Of a stretch of 64,000 nucleotides of DNA, positions 25,051 to 35,892 are shown one piece after another. The notes beneath the pieces are model-generated. The model was not told the origin of the DNA. It saw only the letters and a list, made by a program, of their open reading frames with translations, and did not search any database. The translations under genes were made by a program, and so were the position numbers. The stretch is from Nageia nagi. Its lineage: Eukaryota > Pinophyta. The stretch's first letter is position 1; every line of letters starts with the position of its first letter. The DNA lies in the NCBI GenBank assembly GCA_050084985.1, contig JBITNC010000001.1, positions 179,490,001 to 179,554,000 of the forward strand. Reading direction: 5' to 3'.

Positions 25051-25838
25051 TGTTGAGTATAGGGATGTGATTCTTGGGGCAGTGAACTTGTGAGACAATG
25101 TTAGATATGATATTACCACATAAATAAATAACAAACAAATTGTGAAATAATATTCAATATCACTTGGGTGTATGTGGCTTGCTGCTGGATTGATTTGCAT
25201 GAATGCATTACAAATAAAATGAAGCATGTTTTGCATAAAATGATAAAGTATAGTTTACCTGATAGAAACAAAATGTTGAGAATAATCACATGGTGAAGGA
25301 GTTTAGTGGGTATGGATTTTTATGCAATTTTGAAAGAGGACAAAAATATTTTGTAACAAATGCCCATGTAATGTATTATAAAATGCTATTGTATGTGAAT
25401 GTGAGCATGTAATGTCGATCAATAATCAAAGAGATCTTAACTACTAAAATGACATACAATGAGGAGATGATGCATGGGGATGCTCATGAAGCATTTTTTT
25501 GATGTAATCCTATTATTATAAGATCAATTGTAATTTTGTAGTGGCAATGTAGGAAGGTGCTAAAGGTATCCATAATGATACATAATGGCAAATTGGTCAT
25601 TATGTATAGTAACATAATAATCTAAAGCTTTGATGGAGATTATATATTGATGTGGAGAGGAGATACCACGTGTGAGAAGATTGTTAAGAGATGGAGAGAG
25701 GGTATTGTAGCAAGAAAGTTATGTGGTTATTCCTTTATGTATTTTTTAATTGGCAAATTAATGGAAGTACATTTTTGGTACTTCTCCATAGATGTAGCTA
25801 AAAGAATAAAAAATAATTGAGCATACAATAATATGATT
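25051..25838 (+). repeat. 5' LTR of copy 2, left part
   Basis: It aligns over almost its whole length with 28578-29340. Shared blocks include GATGTGATTCTTGG, ATGTGGCTTGCT and TCTAAAGCTTTGATGGAGAT. Confidence 0.8.
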
Positions 25839-26209
25839 GATTTAGCAAATTTGATGTACAATATATAAGACCTCAATGAGTAACTGATCTGAGCTCATGG
25901 AGATTACAAGAAGGATCAAAAATTAATATTAAGGATTGTTACACAAATCCACTTAAATCTCAACAAAAATAGCTAACTAGAAGTTACAATCATTTTTTGG
26001 GATACTCTTCCATCATTTGTATGAAGTAATAGACCTTGAAACAACATGCAAGCAAGAAAAACTAAAGGAAAACTCATAAATATTGAAAAAACCAAAAAGC
26101 TCTAACAAAATACATAGGGTATTAGAAATATGATGGTGTTTCTAGAAATGTGCAAGGTTGTAGAAATATGGTAACATTTCCATAGATAGATGAAATATGG
26201 TAGCATTTC

Positions 26210-28048
26210 ATTCTAGAGAATTTGCAAAACTTGAATCTCCAAAATAGTCCCCTTAAAAGTGAGAGGGCTTACTAGGTAGTCTCTCAACTTTACAAATTGA
26301 TATGTAGCAATGCCCTTGGTGAATAGGTCAACCAAATTATCCTCACTATGGAAATTATGCAATTCAATAATTTTCTTGTCAACCTTGTCCCAAATAAAAT
26401 GGTATTTCATATCAAAATGCTTAGATCTAGAATGATGCACAAGATTCCTTTCCAATTGAATAGCACTCTAGTTATCATAGAATAAGGAACTAGTACCAAT
26501 TTATTTTTCTCTAATCTCCTTAAGAATTTTTTGCATCCACAAGGCTTGTATATTGACACTAGTTATGTAATGTTTTCACCTTTAGTGGAGGGTAGTGTAA
26601 CTATTGTTTATTTTTTGTAATACCATGTAACAAGACTAGAACTAAGGCTGAAACAATTATCAAAAGTAGATTTTCTATTATCAATATTATTATTCGAATC
26701 ACTATCACTATATCCAATGAGTTTTACATTTTTATTTTTGAAGTAATGGATGTTGAAATTTAGAGTGCATATCTCATAAATCTCTTGGTTTCTTTTAATT
26801 GAATCTCTAAAGGAGGACTCATGTAACTAGATACAAGTGAAGCAACATGAAAAATATCAGGTTAGGAATTTTTTATGAACATCAGGCTCCCAACTATACT
26901 TAAGTAAGTATGCACATAAACTTTAGCATCCCCATCATCTTTAGTTAAGTATTCTCTAGGATAAATGGGAGTGAAAATAATTTTGTAATCATCCATGTCA
27001 AATATATGCAACAAATCACTAGCATACTTGGTTTGATAAATAAAAGTTTGACTATCATCTTGATATACCTCCAAACCAAGAAACTAGTGCATAAGACCAA
27101 GATTATTCATTTCAAATTCTTGCATCATAGAGGTCTTAAAAGCATTATTCATTCTAAAATTGCTACCCATGTAAATAAGATCATAAACATAAGGTAAATC
27201 AATAAAACATTAGTACCATCATGTTTATAGTAGAGAGTTAGTTCACTTTTACTTCTCATGAATCTAGAATTTTGGAAATACCCATCTATATATGAGTACC
27301 AAGCTCTTGGGGCTTGCTTCAAGCCATACAAGGCCTTCTTCAATGTGTAAACATGATACTCTTTACCTTTATTTTCAAAACCTTTGCAATAAGCAACAAA
27401 CATCTCTGTATCAAGGTATCCATTCAAGAATGCACTCTTGACATCCAAGTGGTATACCTTCTAGCCTTTGTGAGCTGCAATGGAGAGAACTATTATGATG
27501 GTTTCTTATCTAATAACAGGAGAAATGGTATCCTCATAGTATAGTTTGTATCTCTAAGTGAAACCTTTGGCCATAAGCCTAGCCTTGTACATCTGAATGG
27601 TACCATCAATATTAAACTTGGATTTTTAGACCCATTTAGATCCTACAACCTTTTTCCCTCTTGGAAGCTCAACTAACTCCCATGTGTCATTTTTTTCAAT
27701 GGAGTACATCTCCTCTTACATGGCCTTCATTGCAATATTATTAGTACATGCATTTTCATAACAAGAAGGCTCTAAATCAGCACTAGCCCCAATGAAAAAC
27801 TAACTAATTTACCCTTTGGTTCATCAGCCACTCATCACTATATAAATGAAGATTTTCAAGCCTCTTATTTACTTGATATACTTCTTTTGCTTTTCCTCTA
27901 GTTACTCTCTTTGAAAAATTCTAATATGACATATGAGAAGGAGGATGATTTGCAAGTGTTATATTGCCTCTTACTTTACCACTCTTGTTTAGAGAAGCAT
28001 CACCATCGATTATGATTCTAGTGAATTTTCAAAACTTGAATCTCCTAT
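26210..28048 (-). pseudogene. Ty1/copia pol fragment: RT and RNase H
   Basis: Reading on the minus strand, the N-terminal RT region lies at about 27770-27540 and shows EEMYSIEKNDTWELVELP then GKKVVGSKWV and YKARLMAKGF. Next comes the catalytic core at 27448-27149 with MDVKSAFLNGYL and LKKALYGLKQAPRAWYS. The connection follows at 27074-26862 (FIYQTKYASDLL). The C-terminal RNase H lies at 26455-26213 (HHSRSKHFDMKYHFI, LVDLFTKG). These are the classic Ty1/copia blocks in order. Gag, protease and integrase are missing and there are frameshifts and stops. The right edge (28021-28048) repeats the sequence at the left edge (about 26212-26240, with AAAACTTGAATCTCC), which may reflect element termini. 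Confidence 0.92.
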
Positions 28049-28167
28049 AGTAGCTCAACACATTGTTAAGTGAACCCCATAAATTTGGTATTTTCTTTAC
28101 ATGATGATTAATTTATGTCATTCTTAATTTACTCACACATTAATCCAACAAAGGCTAAATCTCAACA
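28049..28167 (+). repeat. 5' LTR of copy 2, right part
   Basis: It contains AAGTGAACCCCATAAATTTG and CTCACACATTAATCC, and ends CTCAACA. It aligns with 29322-29436. Confidence 0.75.
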
Positions 28168-28169
28168 AG

Positions 28170-28181
28170 TGGTATTAAAGA
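28170..28181 (+). promoter_or_regulatory. primer-binding site, tRNA-Met type, mutated
   Basis: TGGTATTAAAGA differs from the TGGTATCAGAGC consensus by two transitions. It lies two bases after the LTR end. Confidence 0.75.
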
Positions 28182-28577
28182 TTAGTGTTCAGCATTTAAC
28201 AAATTTCATGGATTATAATTTAAGTAGGAACTAGGAGCTACAACAGATATGTGCAAATCAATGTGAGTTTTATTCTATATTATGGGAAATTAGATGATTA
28301 ACAAGGGAACTTTATCACTTTTCTTGTCTCATCCCTTCCTTAGTCCCAATTATTACTTACAAATTGGGATACAGCTATTTCCATCATTGATTTGTAGATC
28401 AATGGAGAAAAGTGAATATTGTAGGTGGATTATTCTAGGGTTATTCAATGTTAACATCAATGTTGTAGGTGATGGTCAAAGCATATTTAGTGATAATATG
28501 GAGGAGTTAATTACTCAAATACAATATAATAGTGGAGTCTAATGAAGGTTTTACAAATCAATCTCCAAGTAGTATAT
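28182..28577 (+). other. interior of copy 2, non-coding
   Basis: It is similar to 14490-14780 of copy 1, including GGGAAATTAGATGA and TGTTAACATCAATG blocks. The frame at 28294-28542 is not shared by copy 1, so I do not call it a gene. Confidence 0.7.
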
Positions 28578-29436
28578 TATTGAGTATGGAGATGTGATTC
28601 TTGGTGAGATGAACCTATGAACTAATGTTGCATCTGATGTTGCCAAATAAATAAATAATAGAAAAATTATATGAGATAGTATTGAATATTTGATGGTCAT
28701 ATGTGGCTTGCTATATTGATTCACATGAACATATTGCAAATAGAACAAAGCCTATTTTGTATAAAATGACAAAGTATAGTTCACCTTATAGAAATAGAAT
28801 GCTGAGAATAACTCACATGGTGATGGAGTCTAGTGGGTGTAGATTTTTATGTAGTTTTGAAATATGATAAAAATATATTATAAAAAATACCCATTTAATG
28901 TATTATAAAACCTTGTTGTGTGTGAATGTGAGCATGTAATGCTAGTGGATAGTCAGAGAGCTCTCAAATGCCAAAATGACATACAATGAGGTAGTGATGC
29001 TTGTGGATACTCATGAAGCATTCTTTTGATGTAGTTTTATTATTGTAAGATCAATTATAATTCTACAATGGTAGTGTATAAAGGTGCTTGAGGAATCCAT
29101 AATGATACAATATGGTAGATTGGTAATTGTGGATAGTAGCACAACAATCTAAAGCTTTGATGGAGATTACATATTGATGTGGAGAGGAAATACAACATGT
29201 GTGAGAAGCCTATCGAGAGATGGAGAGAGGTTGTTGCATCAAGATAGTTATGTAGTTCTTCCTTCATGTATTTTGTAATTGGCAAATTAATATAATTACA
29301 TTATTGGTTCTTCTCTAGGTATGTCTATCAACACAATATTTAGTGAACCTCAAAAATTTGGTGTTCTCTATACATGATGATTTATTTTTATTCTTAATTT
29401 TCTCACACATTAATCCAAGAAGTATAAATCCTAATA
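28578..29436 (+). repeat. 3' LTR of copy 2
   Basis: It starts TATTGAG and ends CTAATA. The expected TG and CA ends are both changed by single transitions. It is followed by the ATTTT duplication. Confidence 0.8.
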
Positions 29437-29441
29437 ATTTT

Positions 29442-30089
29442 CTAACTACAACATAATTTTAATAGTTTTCAACAATAACATTGCACTACATATTGGTTTA
29501 TGTGTAATGTATGCATTACAAAATTATTAGTATTCAATTTTCCTTTTGCAAAACATCAATGATTTTTATTTTCCTAAGAAAGAAAGAAAGAAAAAAAAAA
29601 TCTTTGAATAAATTCAATTAAATAATATAATATTCACTAACATTATAAAAAAATACTTTCTTATAAAATGAAAATATAGTGTGTGTAGATAATCCTAGTA
29701 CATTATTATTAACATTAACTTTAAATAAAATTAAAGAAAGAAAACAATGTTGAAGTTCATTTGTTATAGCATGCTAAACATTAAATTATTATAATAGGTA
29801 TGAATTGTATATTTTTTTGTCATACTGAATGTTATATTTTTTTGTCATAAATTATTATAATAGTGTACAAAATTGCAATACATTAATATAATTTTCTTTT
29901 ATTACTATTTCAGAGTTCTTAAATCGATTATTTATGATTACATTCCCCTTTTATATTGTAAACTAGTTCATAACATATAGGAAAAACTTATAAGACTATA
30001 TTTAATCAATGAGAGTTGATAGAAATTAGAATTCTATGTAAAAAATAAGAGAGGGAGAAAACAAAGTAGTCTTATATTCATTTTCTAAA
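29442..30089. other. AT-rich DNA with a short GAAA/A-run microsatellite
   Basis: The microsatellite (AGAAAGAAAGAAAG then A-run) is at about 29578-29600. No gene is recognised. Confidence 0.5.
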
Positions 30090-32340
30090 AAGTAATGATA
30101 TAATGGATGTGCCAACAAGATTGAGTACCTTAATTCTCTCCCCCTTAGAACCCTTATGACCACTTCTAGTCTTAACAAGCCTCATACTAAATTGTCTAAA
30201 ACTAGTACAAGATATAAACTAAGATAAATTATTAGTAACACTCTCACTCATTTCCCTCAATATCTCTTTTAACTTGGAAATTTGATTTCTTAATTCCTCA
30301 TTTATTTGAACTATTTACAATAAAAAAATTATGTAGAGCCCACAAATCACTATATGGAGAAGGCATCTCAAGGTGTACCTATTAATTATCCTTCTCCTTG
30401 GTAATATAAGCCATCTAACCCTCAATATCTCTAACTTGTGTAGTAAACCAAGAAATATCAAACTTAAAAGTCTAAAAAATATACTAATAAATTTTTATGT
30501 GTTACATACTAACCTTGGGTGGGAGAAAGAGGGACAACTATAGGAACACTAATATGAGAAGACATAAGAGTGCATAACAAGAATATTTATATCTTAAAGA
30601 GAAGTTATGGGGGTATGCATATCAAGTGCATTAGGAATACCAAAATCAACCCCATTAGGGGTAGAAGGATTCTCCTCAATATCCATATCCTCCTTAGAAG
30701 ATTAATCACTCCTTGAATCCTTTTAATCCTCATCAAGATTAAAATTAGAATAGGTAAGGCTAAAATATATAGGTTTTACACTTTTCCCTCACTTGGCATA
30801 CTCATAACTCATAAATGTCATATCAATATTGAACCTAATATGATGTGGAGAGCTATACTCACATTATAACTACAAAAATATCCAATAAGACATTACATAC
30901 ACTCCATGTATTAAACCTCTATCTTTGGAAAACTAAATTAAATAATTCATTGTTTAGTTAAAATTTGGACTACCTCAAATTCATAAAGTACCTTATTAGG
31001 AAGGTAGGATTGTATCACATATCTTTGAGCCTATAAACAATAATGATTATGTTAAGATAATAGTTCTTCTTCCTAACCTCACCAAACCTATATACTTTAA
31101 TATGGTATCCATATGAATCTATGATATCAATGTCCCTAATCTTGCTCATGAGGTACCTATTTAACTTAATAAATATCATAGTAGGTTGTATGCCATAAGC
31201 CTTAAAAGTCTAGTTACACCAAAAAATATGCTCTAGCTCCCTCACATGCTCAAGACTAATAGTCCAATAGATACAAACATGCTCATAGGGCCATACTTGG
31301 AAAAGAGGAGAATACGCTATATCCTTACCTCACAACCATGATAAATGTATGAAGATCATTATAAAGCTTTCAAAATGTATAGATCTTAAGCATACATAAT
31401 ATCATGTTGAGAAATAACCCTCCTAATATTAATAAAACCATAATGAAATATCTCATTACACTTTCCTAGGCATAAGAGTAGTTCAATAATCAAGATAATA
31501 GTGATATGGATAGGTCAATAACCTCCATACTTAAATTTCATGTTGAGGTGAAGGTAATAATCATGTTTGATATTGTTATAATCCTATGAACTAGTTATAC
31601 AGTTAAATAACCATTACATATCAGCAACATCATTTGCAAAATCCATGAAAGTTATCTTATCATTGATGGGCACTCTCCAAATGCTCCAAATATCCTTTAA
31701 ATTCATAATAGTCATATTAGTGTGGAGCCATAAAGTGTTGGTATATGGATCTTAATGTTAATAAAGCACAAAAATGAGAGGTATGTTGATACAAACATGT
31801 CTTACTTGATAAAGATGAATAAGAACCACCCTACCAAATATTACATGGTCATCATTTGATATCTCCTATTTCCAATCATTTTTTAAGGTGGTAAGATGGG
31901 TTAGACCATATTTGATCAACCTTTGTCACTCTTGCATAAATAAAAAATGCACATAGTTATAAAAATCCCAAATCACATCTCTCCCTCAAAGAAGAAGAAA
32001 TAAATATTTTAGTAAATACAACAAAGGGAAAAAAATAATGAAATTCTAAAAGGTAGGATAACAAGGTTTTTTACTTCATATTGAGAAAGAAAGATGCAAA
32101 GGTATTCTATTATATACCCCCATTGATATGTAAGAGGATGACTACCAATAACATGGTTCCATCTTAGTAAATCAAAGGTCAAAATCAAAAGATCTAATTA
32201 ATAACATTCTCCACCTTAGTGCATGAAACCATCATCCTCCTCTAGTTTAACAACTAAGAAACATAAGCCCTTATACTCAAAATACTTCAACCTAGCAAAA
32301 ATTAGAAGAGGGGGAGTAAACACCATGTAAGCAAGCTAAA
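30090..32340 (-). pseudogene. decayed minus-strand coding block, family unknown
   Basis: Minus-strand translation stays protein-like over about 2 kb, interrupted by stops and frameshifts. Pieces in reading order include MVFTPPLLIFARLKYFEYKG (about 32330-32260), DVIWDFYNYVHFLFMQE (about 31980), TLWLHTNMTIMNLKDIWSIW (about 31740-31680), VWPYEHVCIY then SLEHVRELEHIFW (about 31300-31220), RYLMSKIRDIDIIDSYGYHI (about 31160-31100), and RDIEG then MAYITKEKD (about 30440-30385). The globular, W/Y-rich make-up and conserved spacing look like a real former gene of more than 600 codons. I cannot name the family. Being surrounded by TEs, it may be the accessory ORF of an LTR element or a captured plant gene. 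Confidence 0.5.
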
Positions 32341-33102
32341 TGGTAACAAAACCCTCACATACCTCTTTTTTATTTTAAAAAAATCCTAATTTATTATTAT
32401 TTTAATATTATTTCATTAAAACTAAATTTATAGGCTACAAAATTAAAATAAATAATTTTACAAAGAAAGTAAAAAAGTAAACATGCATCCTCTAGCTTAT
32501 TTTATTAGATAAATCCATATCCCAAAATTTAAAAACTAATTCTAAGAAAATAAATTGTTGACAATTTTGTGTAAAGGTAGAATCGATAATGTTCTTTATA
32601 TATATATATATATATTCTAAAGTTAAATCTAAGTATCTCATGAAATAGTAAGTATTTCTAGTATATCATAATTATGATTAGAACATTACATTTCTCATAA
32701 ATTCAAAAAAAGTTTTTTTTTAAACTTAAAAAGCATAATATTTAACTATAAGCATAAATATTTTGGTGTATAAATTATTAGAAATAAATGATGACACATT
32801 CTACAAAGTTATCATAAATAAATAAGTAGAAAATATGTTCAAAACCACTCATAGTTTTGCATGATAAGGAAAAACTACCAATGATATAAAATCTCAACAA
32901 ATCAGCTCATCTAAATAATATGAAGGTAATTATAGGTAATGTATAACTTATTCTATATGAAATAAATTCAAATATTTATTTTTTTATGAAGATTTATCTA
33001 TCTAAAAAATGTAAATAATATAAAAGAATTCTCAAAGTTCTTGCAAGGATGGCCAATAAGTCATAGGAACTCATGCTAACCACTAGATCCCCTTTTGATT
33101 AT
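32341..33102. other. AT-rich DNA with (TA)n tract
   Basis: A TATATA run lies at about 32597-32615. Nothing else is recognised. Bases 33098-33102 (ATTAT) are the left target-site duplication of the large Ty3 element. Confidence 0.6.
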
Positions 33103-33161
33103 TGTATATTAATACATAATCATTACTCCAAGGTTTTTGAAAGTATGATCACTTCCAGAGG

Positions 33162-33169
33162 TGACGTAA
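33162..33169 (+). promoter_or_regulatory. bZIP-type ACGT-core site (TGACGTAA)
   Basis: It is present intact in both LTRs (also 44632-44639). TGACG motifs are known binding sites of plant TGA-class bZIP factors. Function here is inferred from sequence only. Confidence 0.5.
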
Positions 33170-33327
33170 GCTAAGCATAATCACAATGGGTTTTAAGAAT
33201 AGTTTCCAAAAGTAATTGCTTCATTATGAAAGAAGAAAAGCCCCTCAAAGTTAATGTTGAGTAACCCAGGTTCCGGAAGTGATGACATCAGCAATTTCAG
33301 GCCTTAACCCAAAACTGGATCTCGGAA

Positions 33328-33690
33328 GTGATGAGGTCAGCAAGGAGTGATCAAATAGCCAGAGCCAATGAGTAAAACATTTCGAAAGTATGAAGATGAC
33401 GTCACGAGGAGAACGATGTTCACATTTTTGAATGAAACCAGGTCCCGAAAGTGATGAGGTCAGCAAGGAGTGATCAAATAGCCAGAACTGGTGAGTAAAA
33501 CATTTCGGAAGTATGAAGATGATGTCACGGGGAGAATGATGTTAATATTTTTGAATGAAACCGAGTCCTGGAAGTGATGAGGTCAGCAAGGAGTGATCAA
33601 ATAGCCAGAGCCAGTGAGTAAAACATTCTAGAATGTAGAGATGAGAACAGCAAAGAGAGATCAAATAGCCGGAGCCAGTAAATAGAATAT
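33328..33690 (+). repeat. 123-bp enhancer-like tandem repeat in U3
   Basis: Two full units and a degraded third. Each full unit has a GATGACGTCACG-like block: intact TGACGTCA at 33397-33404 in unit 1 and TGATGTCA in unit 2. In the 3' LTR the corresponding blocks read TGACATCA and TGATGTCA. All these changes are C to T or G to A inside the CpG of the palindrome. Confidence 0.85.
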
Positions 33691-33787
33691 CCTGGAAGAG
33701 ATGAGGATGGCGAAAGTCAAATCATGGTCATCAAGAAGCCGTATCATCTGCAATCTACCCAATTTTGTAATATTCTGCCAAGTGGCA

Positions 33788-33793
33788 TATATA
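33788..33793 (+). promoter_or_regulatory. candidate LTR TATA box
   Basis: TATATA within GGCATATATAGG is upstream of AATAAA at 33897-33902. The box is kept in the 3' LTR. Confidence 0.5.
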
Positions 33794-34495
33794 GGTAGTA
33801 TCAGTTAAAAGAAGGCTAGAATCTTGAAGCCATTTTTGTAAACGTTTCTGTTCTGCAATTCTTGTAACTGTTGTTGCTTCAGTATAAGTATATGAAAATA
33901 AAGTGAAAGAAGGGTCGGAAGCCCTAGTATTGCTCTTTACATTTGTTCTCGAAGACCTGTAGTTTTTATCAGTAATATGATACCATCTTGACCTTTCTTG
34001 TCTAGCACTTGTAATTGTCATTCTTAATTTGGTTACATCATGGCAGCTTGGCTTGTTTCCTGAATGATAATCGTGAGCTGCTAGTATAACTGTGTCTGCT
34101 ACATGGTAGAGTAAAGCTGGGAAATTATTAGAGAGTGAGAGCTTGTATCGTAGCTGCTACACTAGATTCAGACCAAGGTTTCACACACTATGAAAGCCCA
34201 CGCTGAACTAGTGATCCACCTTTGCTTTCTCTCTTGTTACCCTAAGCCTTTTTGCTTAAATTCCTTGCACTCTACTCCTTTTGATTTTCTTTCCTGCTAC
34301 CCTAACCCTTTTTCTTAAATTCCTCGCACTCTACTCCTTTTTATTTTCTTTCTTATTACTTCTCCTACACCCAATGTATAAGGAACTGACCTTCTCCAGA
34401 GATCAGACTGTCACCATAGTTTGTTCTTGATTTACTTTGGTTAGGATTGTTCCTGGTGCATATATTACACAATCCTAATCAATAGTATTTCTTTT

Positions 34496-34513
34496 TGGCA
34501 CGTCCAGTGGGAC
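34496..34513 (+). promoter_or_regulatory. primer-binding site (not tRNA-Met)
   Basis: TGGCACGTCCAGTGGGAC lies 11 bases after the LTR. It resembles the TGGCGCC-CCGTGGG type of primer site seen in Tat-group elements. The tRNA cannot be named from this sequence alone. Confidence 0.6.
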
Positions 34514-34632
34514 CTGAAGAAACTTATTAGCAACTCTGCTGAAGCACTATCTATGGTATGTATTAAAGCAGATTGTTTGTAAATATCATATGTGCCTTTG
34601 AACCTTGTATTTTCTTTTACAACCTATAGTTT

Positions 34633-35892
34633 ATGTGGACTAGATCTAAAACTACAGCAGCAAAAGAAGCATCAGATTTTAGAATGTTGGATGCTCCTAA
34701 GAGAAAGACCCTGATCAAGTCCAAATCTCTGAATAGTATCAGCACCCTAAAATCCTTTACCAAGCCAGAATCATCTAATCTTCATACTAGAAATACCTCT
34801 CCTAAAATGGCTAATCCAGTTCAAAATATTTATCCGGAATGGGACAATGGGGTACCAATAGCCCTGGTGGTGTTGCATGACATCCCAACAAACATTTTCA
34901 AAACTCTTCCGGAGTTTTATGCAACTACAGAGAAAATAACTTATGAACATTATGTTGACGTAGCTAGCCTAGCTAAGATTCATAATATCCAACATGAAGA
35001 TGTCATGGTGAGATTACTGGCTCAGTCTTTCAAAGGAAAGGTCCTAGATTGGTACAGGGGCCTTCCTAATGGATCTATAACCACTTGGGCTCAACTGGCA
35101 GAGCCCTTTATCTTAGAATTTAATGAATTAGGAGATCCTTTTTCTTTGTTAACACAGTTCACTTCAATCAAAAGATATGAGCAAGAAAATATCCCAGATT
35201 TCAACATTAGATTCCAAAAAACTTGGATGAGAGTACCCATGCCAGTAAGGCCTCAGCAATTTCAAGCCCTAATGTATTACTTGAGAGCCTTTCCTCTGGA
35301 TCTCTCTCTGTAAATCCAAAATTCTAGAGTAAATACTTTCCCTGAGGTCTATAGACAAGTAATGTATGCTGAATCCTATCTTATTGCAGTTGGAAAATTG
35401 CCAAGTCGCATGCCAATGCCTTATTTTCCAATAACTGCCCAACAGTAGATTTTGAGACCTCAAGCATTTAGTTTGGCTCTACCTCTGGCCAGTATCCCTG
35501 CCCCTGTTCAACAGTGGCCATCAACCTTGCCAGTCCCTAGAGCTCCCTTGGCCTTACCAGCCCCTCATCATCCTAATATGAATCAAGGGGTAGCTTCATC
35601 AACGGAGATTCAGGAACTCTAAAACTTGTGTAGAAATATGGCAAACCAGATTACCATTCTAAGCAGACAAAACAATGCAAGAAGATATCCTTATCCTACT
35701 ATAGAAAAAGCTCAGCATGTGTTAAATGAGGATGTGGGCCAAGCTTCCTCTTCTGGGTCAGCCTCTAGTTTGTGTTTGTCCTGCAATGATGCTCATGAGT
35801 AAGCAACATGTCCTGTTTATCAATACCAAGAATATTTATCAAGAAGTGGGGGTATTCCTCCACCTGGTGTAGCTGACGATATAAGTCGAGAT
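34633..35892 (+). pseudogene. gag: gag of the Ty3 element
   Basis: The start is the first ATG of the frame that continues into pol. Residues about 110-210 form the Retrotrans_gag capsid domain: VRLLAQSFKGKVLDWYRGLP, TTWAQLAEPFILEF, then F-SIKR-EQENIPDFNIRF. After a proline-rich linker (about 35480-35580), a zinc-knuckle-like motif lies near 35775-35815. It reads C-L-S-C, three residues, H, four residues, C, so the second spacing is shorter than the usual CX2CX4HX4C. One of its four intervening positions is now a stop. In-frame stops stand at 35311, 35446, 35620 and 35800, with no frameshift. Gag would form the particle that packages the RNA. Confidence 0.92.

Larger units (their letters stand above)
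25046..29441 (+). mobile_element. short non-autonomous LTR retrotransposon, copy 2 (interrupted)
   Basis: Same family as 13692-15591. Five-base direct repeats ATTTT stand at 25046-25050 and 29437-29441. The left LTR starts TGTTGAG at 25051 and its last part with the matching CTCAACA end is at 28161-28167, so the ends form a 7-bp inverted repeat. The 3' LTR is 28578-29436 (859 bp). The interior is only 410 bp (28168-28577). Between 25.84 and 28.05 kb lies a minus-strand Ty1/copia fragment. About 40 bp of LTR seem to be present on both sides of that fragment, so the history is more than one clean insertion. Confidence 0.75.
33103..34484 (+). repeat. 5' LTR
   Basis: It begins TGTATATTAATACA and ends AATCCTAATCAATA, so the 3' terminus is TA, not CA. 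Two internal tandem structures are visible. A 123-bp repeat has units starting GTGATGAGGTCAGCAAGGAG at 33328, 33451 and 33574, the last partial. A 59-bp pyrimidine-rich repeat lies near 34200-34360 (GCACTCTACTCC at 34267 and 34326). A TATATA box lies at 33788 and AATAAA at 33897, which gives a plausible U3-R order. Confidence 0.97.
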
